From Paraburkholderia fungorum (lineage in GTDB: Bacteria; Pseudomonadota; Gammaproteobacteria; Burkholderiales; Burkholderiaceae), in the NCBI RefSeq assembly GCF_900099835.1, contig NZ_FNKP01000002.1, positions 2,728,001-2,792,000 on the forward strand: 64,000 nucleotides of DNA. The letters are read 5' to 3'. The position numbers and the translations under genes were made by a program. Position 1 is the stretch's first letter. Each line of letters opens with the position of its first letter. Positions 29,634 through 38,250 of the stretch are shown piece by piece. The notes under the pieces are model-generated. The model had not been told where the DNA came from, made no database searches, and saw only the letters and a program-made list of their open reading frames with translations.

Positions 29634-30842
29634 TTGAGCGCCAACCACAACATCGATCTGCATAGCGCGCTGGCGTGGCCGTTTTTCGAGCCGCGTCATC
29701 GCGAACTCGCGCAGGGCATCGAAGCATGGTGTAGCAAGAATCTCACGCACGAAGATCACACAGACGTGGACGCAACCTGCCGTCATCTGGTACGCGAACT
29801 TGGCGCTGCGGGCTGGCTGAAATATGGCGTGGGCGGCGTCGCCTACGGCGGTCACGGCGACACGATCGACACGCGCGCCGTCTGTCTGTTGCGGGAAACG
29901 CTCGCCAAACATTCGGGTCTCGCCGATTTCGCCCTGGCCATGCAAGGCCTCGGCTCGGGTGCGATCTCGCTCGGCGGCACGCACGAACAGAAGTCGCGCT
30001 ATCTGCCGCGCGTCGCAAACGGCACCGCGCTCGCCGCGTTCGCCTTGTCGGAGCCGGAAGCGGGATCGGATGTCGCCGCGATGGCTTTGTCCGCGAGAGA
30101 GGACGGCGACGCGTACGTGCTCGACGGCGATAAAACGTGGATTTCGAACGGCGGCATCGCCGATTTCTACGTCGTATTCGCACGAACCGGCGAAGCGCCC
30201 GGCGCGCGCGGCATCAGCGCATTCATTGTCGACGCCGATACGCCGGGGCTTGAAATCGCTGAACGTATCGACGTCATCGCGCCGCATCCGCTCGCACGAC
30301 TGCATTTCGCCGGCGCTCGCGTGCCGCGCAGCCAGATGCTTGGCGCACCCGGCGAAGGCTTCAAACTCGCCATGCGGACGCTGGATATTTTTCGCACGTC
30401 GGTGGCGGCGGCATCGCTGGGTTTCGCGCGTCATGCGATGGCCGAAGGTCTTGCGCGTGCGTCGTCGCGCAAGATGTTCGGGCAGACGCTCGGCGATTTT
30501 CAACTGACGCAGGCCAAGCTCGCGCAAATGGCGTTGACCATCGACAGCAGCGCGTTGCTCGTCTATCGCGCCGCGTGGTTGCGCGATCAGGGCGAAAACG
30601 TCACCCGTGAAGCCGCGATGGCGAAGTGGCACGCGAGCGAAGGCGCGCAGCAGGTGATCGACGCGGCCGTGCAACTCTTTGGCGGCATGGGCGTGCAGAG
30701 TGGTACCGCTGTCGAGATGCTGTACCGCGAGATTCGCGCGCTGCGCATTTACGAAGGCGCGACCGAAGTGCAGCAACTGATTATCGGCCGTGATCTGTTG
30801 AAGGCGCACGCTGCCGTTGCCGCGAAGGAAAACACGCAATGA
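29634..30842 (+). CDS. acyl-CoA dehydrogenase
   Basis: A 402-residue flavoprotein beginning at TTG 29634, one base after the previous stop, with GGGAG upstream. Hallmarks are [14 protein letters not shown], the FAD-binding [20 protein letters not shown], and the C-terminal [20 protein letters not shown] with [20 protein letters not shown]. It should oxidise an alicyclic or acyclic acyl-CoA intermediate with electron transfer flavoprotein as acceptor. Its stop overlaps the thioesterase start (ATGA). Confidence 0.9.
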   Translation: MSANHNIDLHSALAWPFFEPRHRELAQGIEAWCSKNLTHEDHTDVDATCRHLVRELGAAGWLKYGVGGVAYGGHGDTIDTRAVCLLRETLAKHSGLADFALAMQGLGSGAISLGGTHEQKSRYLPRVANGTALAAFALSEPEAGSDVAAMALSAREDGDAYVLDGDKTWISNGGIADFYVVFARTGEAPGARGISAFIVDADTPGLEIAERIDVIAPHPLARLHFAGARVPRSQMLGAPGEGFKLAMRTLDIFRTSVAAASLGFARHAMAEGLARASSRKMFGQTLGDFQLTQAKLAQMALTIDSSALLVYRAAWLRDQGENVTREAAMAKWHASEGAQQVIDAAVQLFGGMGVQSGTAVEMLYREIRALRIYEGATEVQQLIIGRDLLKAHAAVAAKENTQ

Positions 30843-31282
30843 GCGCGTCGTTCGAAAGGCCCGTGCAAATCCGCTTCTCGCATTGCGATCCGGCGGGCAT
30901 CGTGTTCTTTCCGCAATATCTGGTGATGACCAACGCGCTGGTCGAAGACTGGTTCAACGAAGGCCTTCACATCGACTACGCGAACCTGATCGCTCGGCGA
31001 CGCGTCGGTCTGCCCATCGTCAAACTCGACTGCGAGTTTTCGCGGCCGAGCCAGATGGGCGAAACGATCCTGCTGACCTTGCGCGTGACCGCGATTGGCC
31101 GCCGCTCGATCAGCATCGATATCGTCGGCCATTGCAATGGCGAGACACGCTTCAGCGCGAAGCAGGTACTCGTCACCACGTCGCTCGAAGCCGGCAAGTC
31201 GATCGATATTCCCGCCGACATCGCGAGCGCACTCGCGACGTTTGCTCCACAGCCCGATTCCACCGAGGCGCATCGTTCATGA
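30839..31282 (+). CDS. acyl-CoA thioesterase, 4-hydroxybenzoyl-CoA thioesterase (hotdog) family
   Basis: The 147-residue hotdog protein begins with [20 protein letters not shown], the conserved Asp-containing loop of 4HBT/YbgC enzymes, and continues with the hotdog helix [17 protein letters not shown]. In this operon it could release CoA from dead-end aryl-CoA or ring intermediates, a salvage role known in related aerobic CoA pathways. ATGA overlaps join it to both neighbours. Confidence 0.88.
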   Translation: MSASFERPVQIRFSHCDPAGIVFFPQYLVMTNALVEDWFNEGLHIDYANLIARRRVGLPIVKLDCEFSRPSQMGETILLTLRVTAIGRRSISIDIVGHCNGETRFSAKQVLVTTSLEAGKSIDIPADIASALATFAPQPDSTEAHRS

Positions 31283-31674
31283 AAAAAGCTCTCCTTCCCG
31301 AAGGCTGGATCAAGCCGCGCGGCTACGCGAACGGCGTCGCCGCCACCGGCACGCAGGTTTTTATCGCCGGGCAGATTGGCTGGGATGAACAGGCCCGCTT
31401 CCAGACCACCGACTTCGCCGCGCAAGCCATTCAGGCGCTCAAAAACGTCGTCGCCGTGCTGCACGAAGCAGGCGGCAAACCAGAGCACCTGGTGCGGCTG
31501 ACGTGGTACGTCACCGACAAACGCGAATATCTCGCGTCGCTGAAAGACATTGGCCGCGCGTTTCGCGAGTTGATCGGCAACTACGACATTGCGATGAGCG
31601 CGGTCCAGGTCGTCGCGCTCATCGAAGACGAAGCGAAGGTCGAGATCGAAGCAACCGCCGTGATCCCGCAGTAA
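31279..31674 (+). CDS. RidA-family protein (enamine/imine deaminase-like)
   Basis: This 131-residue YjgF/YER057c/UK114 protein contains GYANGVAATGTQVFIAGQIG, QALKNVVAVLHEAGGKPEHL, VRLTWYVTD and the C-terminal KVEIEATAVIP strand. The usual catalytic Arg region is VRLTWYVTDKREY. RidA proteins hydrolyse enamines and imines. The reduced product of 2-aminobenzoyl-CoA is an enamine (2-amino-cyclohexene type), so RidA could release the ammonium here. This role is inference. It overlaps the thioesterase gene by ATGA. Confidence 0.88.
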   Translation: MKKALLPEGWIKPRGYANGVAATGTQVFIAGQIGWDEQARFQTTDFAAQAIQALKNVVAVLHEAGGKPEHLVRLTWYVTDKREYLASLKDIGRAFRELIGNYDIAMSAVQVVALIEDEAKVEIEATAVIPQ

Positions 31675-31757
31675 GCGGCCCCGAAGAACCCGCAGGACCG
31701 AACGCAGCCCACTACGCCAACCGAAGCGCATTCAGCCGGCTCAACGCCCGGAGACCC

Positions 31758-33401
31758 ATGATGGAACCGTCAGCACACGTCGATACTTTCGCGCGCGACA
31801 ATCTTCCGCCGCAGGATCAATGGCCCGTTTTTCTGCTCGACAACCCGGACGTGGCCTACCCCGCGCGTCTGAATTGCGCAACCGAACTGCTCGACGGAAC
31901 GATCGACGCGGGTCATCGTGACCGCCCTGCGATCTGGTCGCTGGTGGACGACAAGCCTTGCGTCACCACATACGGCGAGTTGCTCGCACTGGTGAACCGC
32001 ACCGCGCACGTGCTGGTCGACGAAATGGGATTGCGGCCCGGCAACCGCGTTTTGCTGCGCGGGCCGAATACGTTGCAGATGGCTGTCGCCGCGCTCGCCG
32101 CGCTGAAAGCCGGTCTCGTCGCGGTGCCGACCATGCCGTTGCTGCGCGCGAAAGAATTGAAGCAGATCATCGACAAGGCACAGGTTAGCGCGGCACTCTG
32201 CGACGCGCGCCTGACCGACGAACTCGCGCGTTGCACCGACCCAGCCGACGAGTTTCATTGCCCGACGCTAAAGCAAACGCGCCTGTTCCACGACGACGCC
32301 GCCGATTCGCTCGATACGCTCGCGGTCAACAAGCCCTCTGATTTCACCGCATGCGACACCGCGGCCGACGACGTCTGCCTGATCGCGTTCACCAGCGGCA
32401 CGACCGGCGCACCGAAAGGCTGCATGCATTTTCATCGCGACGTACTGATGATGTGCGACCTGTTCCCGCGTCACGTGCTCAAGCCTTCGTCGAACGATAT
32501 TTTTTGCGGCACGCCGCCGCTCGCCTTTACGTTCGGCCTGGGCGGGTTATTGTGCTTTCCGTTGCGCGTGGGGGCGTCCACGGTGCTGATCGAGAAGCTC
32601 TCGCCCGAGACGTTGCTGCAAACCGTCGAACGCTTTCAAGCAACCATCATGTTCACCGCGCCGACCTTCTACCGGCAAATGGCACCGCTCGTTTCTCACC
32701 ACGACGTGTCGAGCCTGAAGAAAACCGTGTCGGCGGGCGAGGCGTTGCCCGACTCGACGCGGCTGCTGTGGCACAACGCGACCGGCATCGACATGATCGA
32801 CGGAATTGGCGGCACCGAGCTGATCCACATTTTCATTTCGGCGCAGGGCGACGCGATCCGACCGCATGCGATTGGCCGTGCAGTGCCGGGCTACGTGGTG
32901 CGGGCCGTCGACGACGCGATGCAGCCCGTGCCGCCCGGCACGGTCGGCAAACTCGCGGTACGCGGCCCGACCGGCTGCCGCTATCTCGCCGATGAAAGGC
33001 AGTTGAACTTCGTGCGCGACGGCTGGAATCTGCCGGGCGATTCGGTCTATCTCGACGAAGACGGCTACGTGTTCTACCAGGCCCGCGCCGACGACATGAT
33101 CGTCTCCGCCGGCTACAACATCTCCGGTCCCGAAGTGGAAAGCGTGCTGCTGCAGCACGATGCGGTGTCCGAATGCGGCGTGGTGGGCGTCGCAGACGAA
33201 ACCCGAGGGCAGATCGTCAAGGCATTCGTCGTGCTCAACCCAGGTTTTGGAGCCGACGACAAACTGGTCGCGCAACTGCAGGATTTCGTGAAAAATAGCG
33301 TGGCGCCGTATAAATACCCACGCGTGATCTCTTTCGTCGATGCCTTGCCGCGCACCGAAACCGGCAAGCTCAAACGCTTCGAGTTGCGCAAGATGACATA
33401 A
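31758..33401 (+). CDS. 2-aminobenzoate-CoA ligase (benzoate-CoA ligase family)
   Basis: The ORF is open far upstream, but ATG 31758 (or the adjacent ATG 31761) has GGAG and gives 547 residues, the normal ligase size. Motifs: P-loop AFTSGTTGAPKGCMHFHRD, GIGGTELIHIFIS, YQARADDMIVSAGYNISGPE, and the catalytic Lys in PRTETGKLKRFEL. The group of benzoate- and 2-aminobenzoate-CoA ligases matches best, given the ACMR at the operon head. It converts the aromatic acid, ATP and CoA to aryl-CoA, AMP and PPi, and starts the pathway. Confidence 0.85.
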   Translation: MMEPSAHVDTFARDNLPPQDQWPVFLLDNPDVAYPARLNCATELLDGTIDAGHRDRPAIWSLVDDKPCVTTYGELLALVNRTAHVLVDEMGLRPGNRVLLRGPNTLQMAVAALAALKAGLVAVPTMPLLRAKELKQIIDKAQVSAALCDARLTDELARCTDPADEFHCPTLKQTRLFHDDAADSLDTLAVNKPSDFTACDTAADDVCLIAFTSGTTGAPKGCMHFHRDVLMMCDLFPRHVLKPSSNDIFCGTPPLAFTFGLGGLLCFPLRVGASTVLIEKLSPETLLQTVERFQATIMFTAPTFYRQMAPLVSHHDVSSLKKTVSAGEALPDSTRLLWHNATGIDMIDGIGGTELIHIFISAQGDAIRPHAIGRAVPGYVVRAVDDAMQPVPPGTVGKLAVRGPTGCRYLADERQLNFVRDGWNLPGDSVYLDEDGYVFYQARADDMIVSAGYNISGPEVESVLLQHDAVSECGVVGVADETRGQIVKAFVVLNPGFGADDKLVAQLQDFVKNSVAPYKYPRVISFVDALPRTETGKLKRFELRKMT

Positions 33402-33425
33402 ACCACTCACCCCACGAGGCATCGC

Positions 33426-34649
33426 ATGGCTGGCTCTTTCATCGAAGTCGTCGCGCAGGATGGCGGCCGTTTCAACGCTTATGTCGCGCGCCCCGCGCAA
33501 GGTTCGGGTCCGGGACTCGTGCTGTTGCAGGAGATTTTCGGCGTCAACGATACGATGAAGGCGACCGCCGACCGCTATGCCGAAGAAGGCTATGTGGTGC
33601 TCGTGCCGGACCTGTTCTGGCGCATCAAACCTGGCATCGACCTCGGCTACGGCGAAGCCGACATGCAGCAGGCGCTTGGCTATCTCGGCAAATTCAATAC
33701 CGATCTCGCCGTCGACGATATCGCAGCCACCGTCGCCGCGTTGCGCGCACTGCCCGAGCAGGCGGGCAAGGTCGGCGCGGTCGGCTATTGCCTCGGCGGC
33801 AAGCTCGCGTTTCTGAGCGCGGCGCGCACCGACGTGGACTGCGCGGTCAGCTATTACGGCGTCGGCCTCGAAGCTTACCTCGACGAAGTGTCCGCGATTC
33901 GCTGCCCGATGGTGTTCCACTTCCCCGAAAACGACGCGCATTGTCCGCCGGAAACGCGCGAGCGAATCAGCGCGGCGCTGCGCACGCGTCCGCAAATCGA
34001 GCAATACGTGTACGCCGGTTGCGATCACGCGTTCGCTGCGCCCGCCCGTGCGCAATACGACAAACCGGCTGCCATGATGGCGTATTCGCGCACGCTCGCG
34101 TTGCTGCGCAAAGTGCTCGGCCCGGTCTACGATCTGAACGCGTTGTGGGAAGCGCATTGCTATCACGAGTTCGCCACGCGCGACGTCGATGCAGTCATGC
34201 CGACCATGGTCGCGCAACCGTACGTCAACCATGTTCCGACGATGACCGGCGGTGTCGGCCATGACCGACTCAAGAGCTTCTATACGCATCACTTCGTCAA
34301 CTCGAATCCGGTCGACACGAAGCTGATTCCGATTTCGCGCACCATCGGTTCCGACCGTATCGTCGACGAATTCATTTTTAGCTGCACGCATACCTGCGAA
34401 ATCGACTGGCTGCTGCCGGGCGTCGCGCCCACCGGCAAGTATTTCGAAGTGCCGATGCTGGCCGTCGTCTGTTTCCGCGGCGACAAGCTTTATAACGAGC
34501 ACATCTACTGGGATCAGGCTTCGGTGCTCGTCCAGGTCGGCTTGCTGAACCCTGAGGGATTGCCGGTAGCGGGCATTGAAAGCGCCCGCAAGCTGCTCGA
34601 TGAAACGCTGCCTTCGAACGCGCTGATGGGCAGCAAGGCGCGGGCCTGA
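33426..34649 (+). CDS. dienelactone hydrolase fused to an NTF2/SnoaL-like domain
   Basis: A 407-residue fusion. Residues 1 to about 235 are dienelactone hydrolase (LVLLQEIFGVNDTMKATADR, nucleophile C122 in GYCLGGK, His201 in GCDHAF, with an Asp near 171). Residues from about 240 on form an NTF2/SnoaL-like domain (YHEFATRDVDAVMPTMVAQP, VCFRGDKLYNEHIYWDQASV). It lies 24 bp after the ligase, so it probably belongs to the aminobenzoate operon and may open a lactone or other ring product. The C-terminal domain may bind the substrate or a second ligand. Confidence 0.85.
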   Translation: MAGSFIEVVAQDGGRFNAYVARPAQGSGPGLVLLQEIFGVNDTMKATADRYAEEGYVVLVPDLFWRIKPGIDLGYGEADMQQALGYLGKFNTDLAVDDIAATVAALRALPEQAGKVGAVGYCLGGKLAFLSAARTDVDCAVSYYGVGLEAYLDEVSAIRCPMVFHFPENDAHCPPETRERISAALRTRPQIEQYVYAGCDHAFAAPARAQYDKPAAMMAYSRTLALLRKVLGPVYDLNALWEAHCYHEFATRDVDAVMPTMVAQPYVNHVPTMTGGVGHDRLKSFYTHHFVNSNPVDTKLIPISRTIGSDRIVDEFIFSCTHTCEIDWLLPGVAPTGKYFEVPMLAVVCFRGDKLYNEHIYWDQASVLVQVGLLNPEGLPVAGIESARKLLDETLPSNALMGSKARA

Positions 34650-34713
34650 ACGAAGACTCGGCATAGGTAAGGCTTCGGGAGACCGGGGTGGTGCAACTAG
34701 AGCCCCGCCTCGG

Positions 34714-34733
34714 CACATCATCCCTATGATGTG
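34714..34733. promoter_or_regulatory. 8-bp inverted repeat upstream of the GST gene
   Basis: CACATCAT and ATGATGTG form a perfect 8-bp inverted repeat around CCCT, 30 bp upstream of the GST start. It has no T run on either strand, so an operator is more likely than a terminator. Confidence 0.45.
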
Positions 34734-34762
34734 ACACTTCACAGGCCAACCTCCTTCGACCC

Positions 34763-35440
34763 ATGCTGACTGTCCATCATCTGAATAACTCCCGCTCGCA
34801 ACGCGTGTTGTGGCTGCTCGAAGAACTCGGCGTGCCATACGAGATCAAGCGTTATCAGCGCGATCCAAAAACGATGCTCGCGCCGCCTGAGTTGCGCGCG
34901 GTGCATCCGCTCGGCAAGTCGCCCGTTATTACCGACGACGGACAGACCATCGCGGAATCGGGCGCGATCATCGAATATCTGATCGGTAAATATGGACAGG
35001 GGCGCTTCGCTCCGGCAGCGGGCACGCCCGAGCATCTGCGTTACACGTACTGGCTGCATTACGCGGAAGGCTCCGCGATGCCGCCGCTCCTGCTGAAACT
35101 GGTCGCGTTGCGCATTGCGGGTGCGCCGATGCCGTTCTTCGCCAAACCGATTGCGCGCAAGATCGCGGCCACCTTGCAATCCAGTTTCATCGATCCGCAA
35201 TTGAAGCTGCACCTCGGCTATATCAATACGGAATTGAGCAGGACCGGCTGGTTCGTCGGCGACGATTTCACGGCCGCCGACGTGCAGATGAGCTTCCCGC
35301 TCGAAGCCGCGACCGCGCGCGGCGGCATGGAAGGCCAGATTCCCGCGATAACCGCGTTCCTGAAACGCATTCACGCGCGGCCGGCGTACCAGCGCGCGCT
35401 CGAGCGCGGCGGCAAGTACGAAATCGTCGGCGGCGATTGA
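34763..35440 (+). CDS. glutathione S-transferase
   Basis: The 225-residue protein starts with a thioredoxin-like GST domain (HHLNNSRSQRVLWLLEELGV with the active-site Ser, HPLGKSPVITDDGQTIAESG glutathione site) and ends with an all-helical domain (GWFVGDDFTAADVQMSFPLE). It has its own possible operator and lies 113 bp downstream of the aminobenzoate operon. It could help with reactive intermediates, but an independent detoxification role is equally likely. Confidence 0.88.
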   Translation: MLTVHHLNNSRSQRVLWLLEELGVPYEIKRYQRDPKTMLAPPELRAVHPLGKSPVITDDGQTIAESGAIIEYLIGKYGQGRFAPAAGTPEHLRYTYWLHYAEGSAMPPLLLKLVALRIAGAPMPFFAKPIARKIAATLQSSFIDPQLKLHLGYINTELSRTGWFVGDDFTAADVQMSFPLEAATARGGMEGQIPAITAFLKRIHARPAYQRALERGGKYEIVGGD

Positions 35441-35480
35441 AACGCGCGCCGCGCGCCACGCGCCGCCCAGGATTTCGTAG

Positions 35481-35510
35481 TTGTGACGTAAAACTGGCCG
35501 GTGCTAGACT
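35481..35510 (+). promoter_or_regulatory. candidate promoter of the DHA2 efflux gene
   Basis: TTGTGA (35481-35486), an 18-bp spacer and TAGACT (35505-35510) lie about 100 bp upstream of the MFS start. The match is moderate. Confidence 0.35.
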
Positions 35511-35609
35511 GAAAAATTCCCTGTTCCCAATCTCAATCGATTGCCGACGCGTCGCCGCGCGGCGGCATGTCCTGAACCCTCTTCAGGCGCGCGGCCAAGG
35601 AGCGTCTGC

Positions 35610-37100
35610 ATGACCCATCATTCCATCCACGGCAGGCAGCGCTGGCTAGCACTGATCGTGCTGTGTCTCGGCGTGCTGATGATCGTGCTCGACACGACCA
35701 TCGTCAACGTTGCGTTGCCGTCCATCGCGGCGGATCTCGGCTTCACCGAAACCTCGCTGGTCTGGGTCGTCAACGCATACATGCTGACCTTCGGCGGCTG
35801 CCTGCTGCTCGGCGGGCGGCTCGGCGATCTGTACGGCCACCGCAAGCTGTTCCTCGGCGGCATCACGTTGTTCACGCTGGCGTCGCTCGCTTGCGGCATG
35901 GCGAACTCGCAGATCCTGCTGGTGGCCGCACGGGCCGTGCAGGGGTTGGGCGGTGCGATCGTCTCCGCGGTGTCGCTGTCGCTGATCATGAATCTGTTCA
36001 CCGAATCCGGCGAGCGCGCGAAAGCAATGGGCGTGTACGGCTTCGTTTGCGCGGGCGGCGGCAGCATCGGCGTGCTGCTCGGCGGCTTGCTGACCAACCT
36101 GCTTAGCTGGCACTGGATTTTTCTAGTCAATCTGCCCATCGGCATCGCTGTCTACGCGCTATGTGTCGCGCTGCTGCCGTCCGCGCGCGGCCACGCTCAC
36201 GGCGAGCGGCTCGACGTGGCCGGCGCGGTCACGGTCACGGCCTCGCTGATGCTGGCGGTCTACGCGGTCGTGAATGGCAACGAAGCAGGCTGGACGTCCG
36301 TGCAGACGCTTGGCCTGCTGTTCGTCGCGCTCGCGCTGCTCGCCGCGTTTCTGGTCATCGAGGCACGCGTCCAGCATCCGTTGATGCCGCTCGGCCTGTT
36401 CCGCCTGCGCAATGTCGCCACCGCGAACGTGGTCGGCGTGCTGTGGGCCGCGGCGATGTTCGCGTGGTTCTTCATCTCCGCGCTGTATCTGCAACGCGTG
36501 CTCGGTTACCGGCCGTTGCAGGTCGGGCTGGCGTTCCTGCCCGCCAATCTGATCATGGGATTCTTCTCGCTCGGGCTGTCGGCGCGGGTGGTCATGCGCT
36601 TTGGCCTGCGCCGTCCGCTAGCGGTCGGTCTGCTGGTGGCGGCGTGCGGTCTCGCGCTGTTCGCGCGCGCACCGGTCGGCGGCAGCTTTGTGCCCGACGT
36701 GTTGCCCGGCATGATCCTGCTCGGCTTCGGCGCGGGCATCGCGTTCAATCCGATGCTGCTTGCGGCCATGAGCGATGTCGATCCGGCCGATTCGGGGCTC
36801 GCGTCCGGCATCGTCAATACATCGTTCATGATGGGCGGTGCGTTGGGTCTTGCTGTGCTGGCCAGTCTTGCCGCTGCGCGCAGTGATGCGATGCTGGCGT
36901 CGGCGGGCGCGACGGCGGCGCTCAATAGCGGCTATCACCTGGCCTTCCTGTGCGGCGCGATTTTCGCGGCGGCTGCGGGCGTGCTGGGCGGCTTGCTATT
37001 GCGGCCAGGTCAAGCCAGTGGCGCGGACGCTCACGGTACGCCTGCAGCGTCGGAACCATCCCGCGCGGCCGGCAACGAAAGGGCAGCGGAGAACTATTGA
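35610..37100 (+). CDS. MFS multidrug transporter, DHA2 (EmrB/QacA) family
   Basis: ATG 35610 has AAGGAG seven bases upstream and directly precedes the first TM helix; an upstream in-frame start is rejected. The 496-residue protein has about 14 TM segments and the signatures LDTTIVNVALPSIAADLGF (motif D1) and LGGRLGDLYGHRKLFLGG (motif A). It should export drugs or aromatic compounds by proton antiport. It is followed by an AraC-type regulator with a drug-sensing-type domain. Confidence 0.88.
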   Translation: MTHHSIHGRQRWLALIVLCLGVLMIVLDTTIVNVALPSIAADLGFTETSLVWVVNAYMLTFGGCLLLGGRLGDLYGHRKLFLGGITLFTLASLACGMANSQILLVAARAVQGLGGAIVSAVSLSLIMNLFTESGERAKAMGVYGFVCAGGGSIGVLLGGLLTNLLSWHWIFLVNLPIGIAVYALCVALLPSARGHAHGERLDVAGAVTVTASLMLAVYAVVNGNEAGWTSVQTLGLLFVALALLAAFLVIEARVQHPLMPLGLFRLRNVATANVVGVLWAAAMFAWFFISALYLQRVLGYRPLQVGLAFLPANLIMGFFSLGLSARVVMRFGLRRPLAVGLLVAACGLALFARAPVGGSFVPDVLPGMILLGFGAGIAFNPMLLAAMSDVDPADSGLASGIVNTSFMMGGALGLAVLASLAAARSDAMLASAGATAALNSGYHLAFLCGAIFAAAAGVLGGLLLRPGQASGADAHGTPAASEPSRAAGNERAAENY

Positions 37101-37180
37101 GCGCTGCAAAACCGCAAGCGCGATCAAATGCGTGAAGCGGTCATTGGCTAAGCTGGTTCCATGCAGACACGAGAGTCGCC

Positions 37181-38014
37181 ATGAACCCGGTTGGAAAAGC
37201 GCTGTGGTTTATCGAAAGTCACTTTGCGCAAACGTTGACGCTCGACGACATTGCTAGTTGCGGATGCGTGTCGCGCTTTCACCTCGCGCGCGCTTTCGAA
37301 GCGGCGACCGGGTTTCCGGTCATGCGCTACGTCCGCGCGCGCCGTCTGAGCGAAGCCGCACGGCGGCTCGCAGACGGTGCGCCGGATATCCTGGCTGTCG
37401 CGCTCGACGCCGGTTACGGCTCTCACGAAGCATTCACGCGCGCGTTTCGCGAGCAGTTCGGGCTGACGCCTGAAGCGCTGCGCGCGCGAGGCCATCTCGA
37501 CAATCTCGTCATCGTGGAGCCGATCAAAATGGACCAAACTCTTCTTTCTCATCTGGAGCCGCCTCGTTTCGAAGACGGCAAGCCGTTTCTCGTCGCCGGT
37601 TTGAACGAGCGCTATTCGTGCGACACCAGCATGGCGATTCCATCGCAATGGCAGCGCTTCGGGCCGTACTTCGGCAAGGTGCCGACGCAAGTGGGCAACG
37701 TGGCCTACGGCGTGTGCTACAACGCGGACGATGCCGGCAACTTCGACTACCTGTGCGGTGTCGAGGTCAGCGATTTTTCGACGCTGCCGGCGGAGCTGAA
37801 CCGTTTGCGGATTGCCGCGCAAAGGTACGTCGTGTTCACGCATCGCGATCATATTTCGACGATACGCCGCACGATGAACACGATCTGGAATCAGTGGCTG
37901 CCTGCGTCGGGTCATGTGCCAGCCGATGCGCCGATGTTCGAGCGATACGACGAGAAGTTCGATCCGGTCAGCGGGATGGGCGGGTTGGAAATATGGTTGC
38001 CGCTCAGGAGCTGA
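37181..38014 (+). CDS. AraC-family regulator with GyrI-like effector-binding domain
   Basis: In this 277-residue protein the AraC double helix-turn-helix is N-terminal (LTLDDIASCGCVSRFHLARA, VALDAGYGSHEAFTRAFREQ, FGLTPEALR) and residues from about 120 form a GyrI-like domain (RFEDGKPFLVAGLNERYSCD ... MGGLEIWLPL). This is the Rob/Rv1395-style layout used for sensing amphipathic drugs. It is 80 bp downstream of the DHA2 pump on the same strand and is the likely controller of it. Confidence 0.9.
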   Translation: MNPVGKALWFIESHFAQTLTLDDIASCGCVSRFHLARAFEAATGFPVMRYVRARRLSEAARRLADGAPDILAVALDAGYGSHEAFTRAFREQFGLTPEALRARGHLDNLVIVEPIKMDQTLLSHLEPPRFEDGKPFLVAGLNERYSCDTSMAIPSQWQRFGPYFGKVPTQVGNVAYGVCYNADDAGNFDYLCGVEVSDFSTLPAELNRLRIAAQRYVVFTHRDHISTIRRTMNTIWNQWLPASGHVPADAPMFERYDEKFDPVSGMGGLEIWLPLRS

Positions 38015-38250
38015 GTCAGCCGTCGCGCCATCAAAACAACACCCTCACCACCGACGCTGCAACCACCGGACACGCGCGTTGACGGCCGATTCGCGGTTGT
38101 AATCAAACCGAAAACGTTTGCCGGGCACTTTTGCGCGCAGCCGCCCAATACAGCGTCATTTTGATTAATTCCTCTAATCATCATATTTAACAAAAACGAC
38201 ATAAAGAGCGATTAGCGTGCTGGTTTCCTTGTCCAACGGGTAGCCCTGCC

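Noticed and set aside
32547..34838. Minus-strand ORF of 763 residues
   Set aside because: Antisense of the CoA ligase and dienelactone hydrolase genes, caused by GC-rich codon bias.
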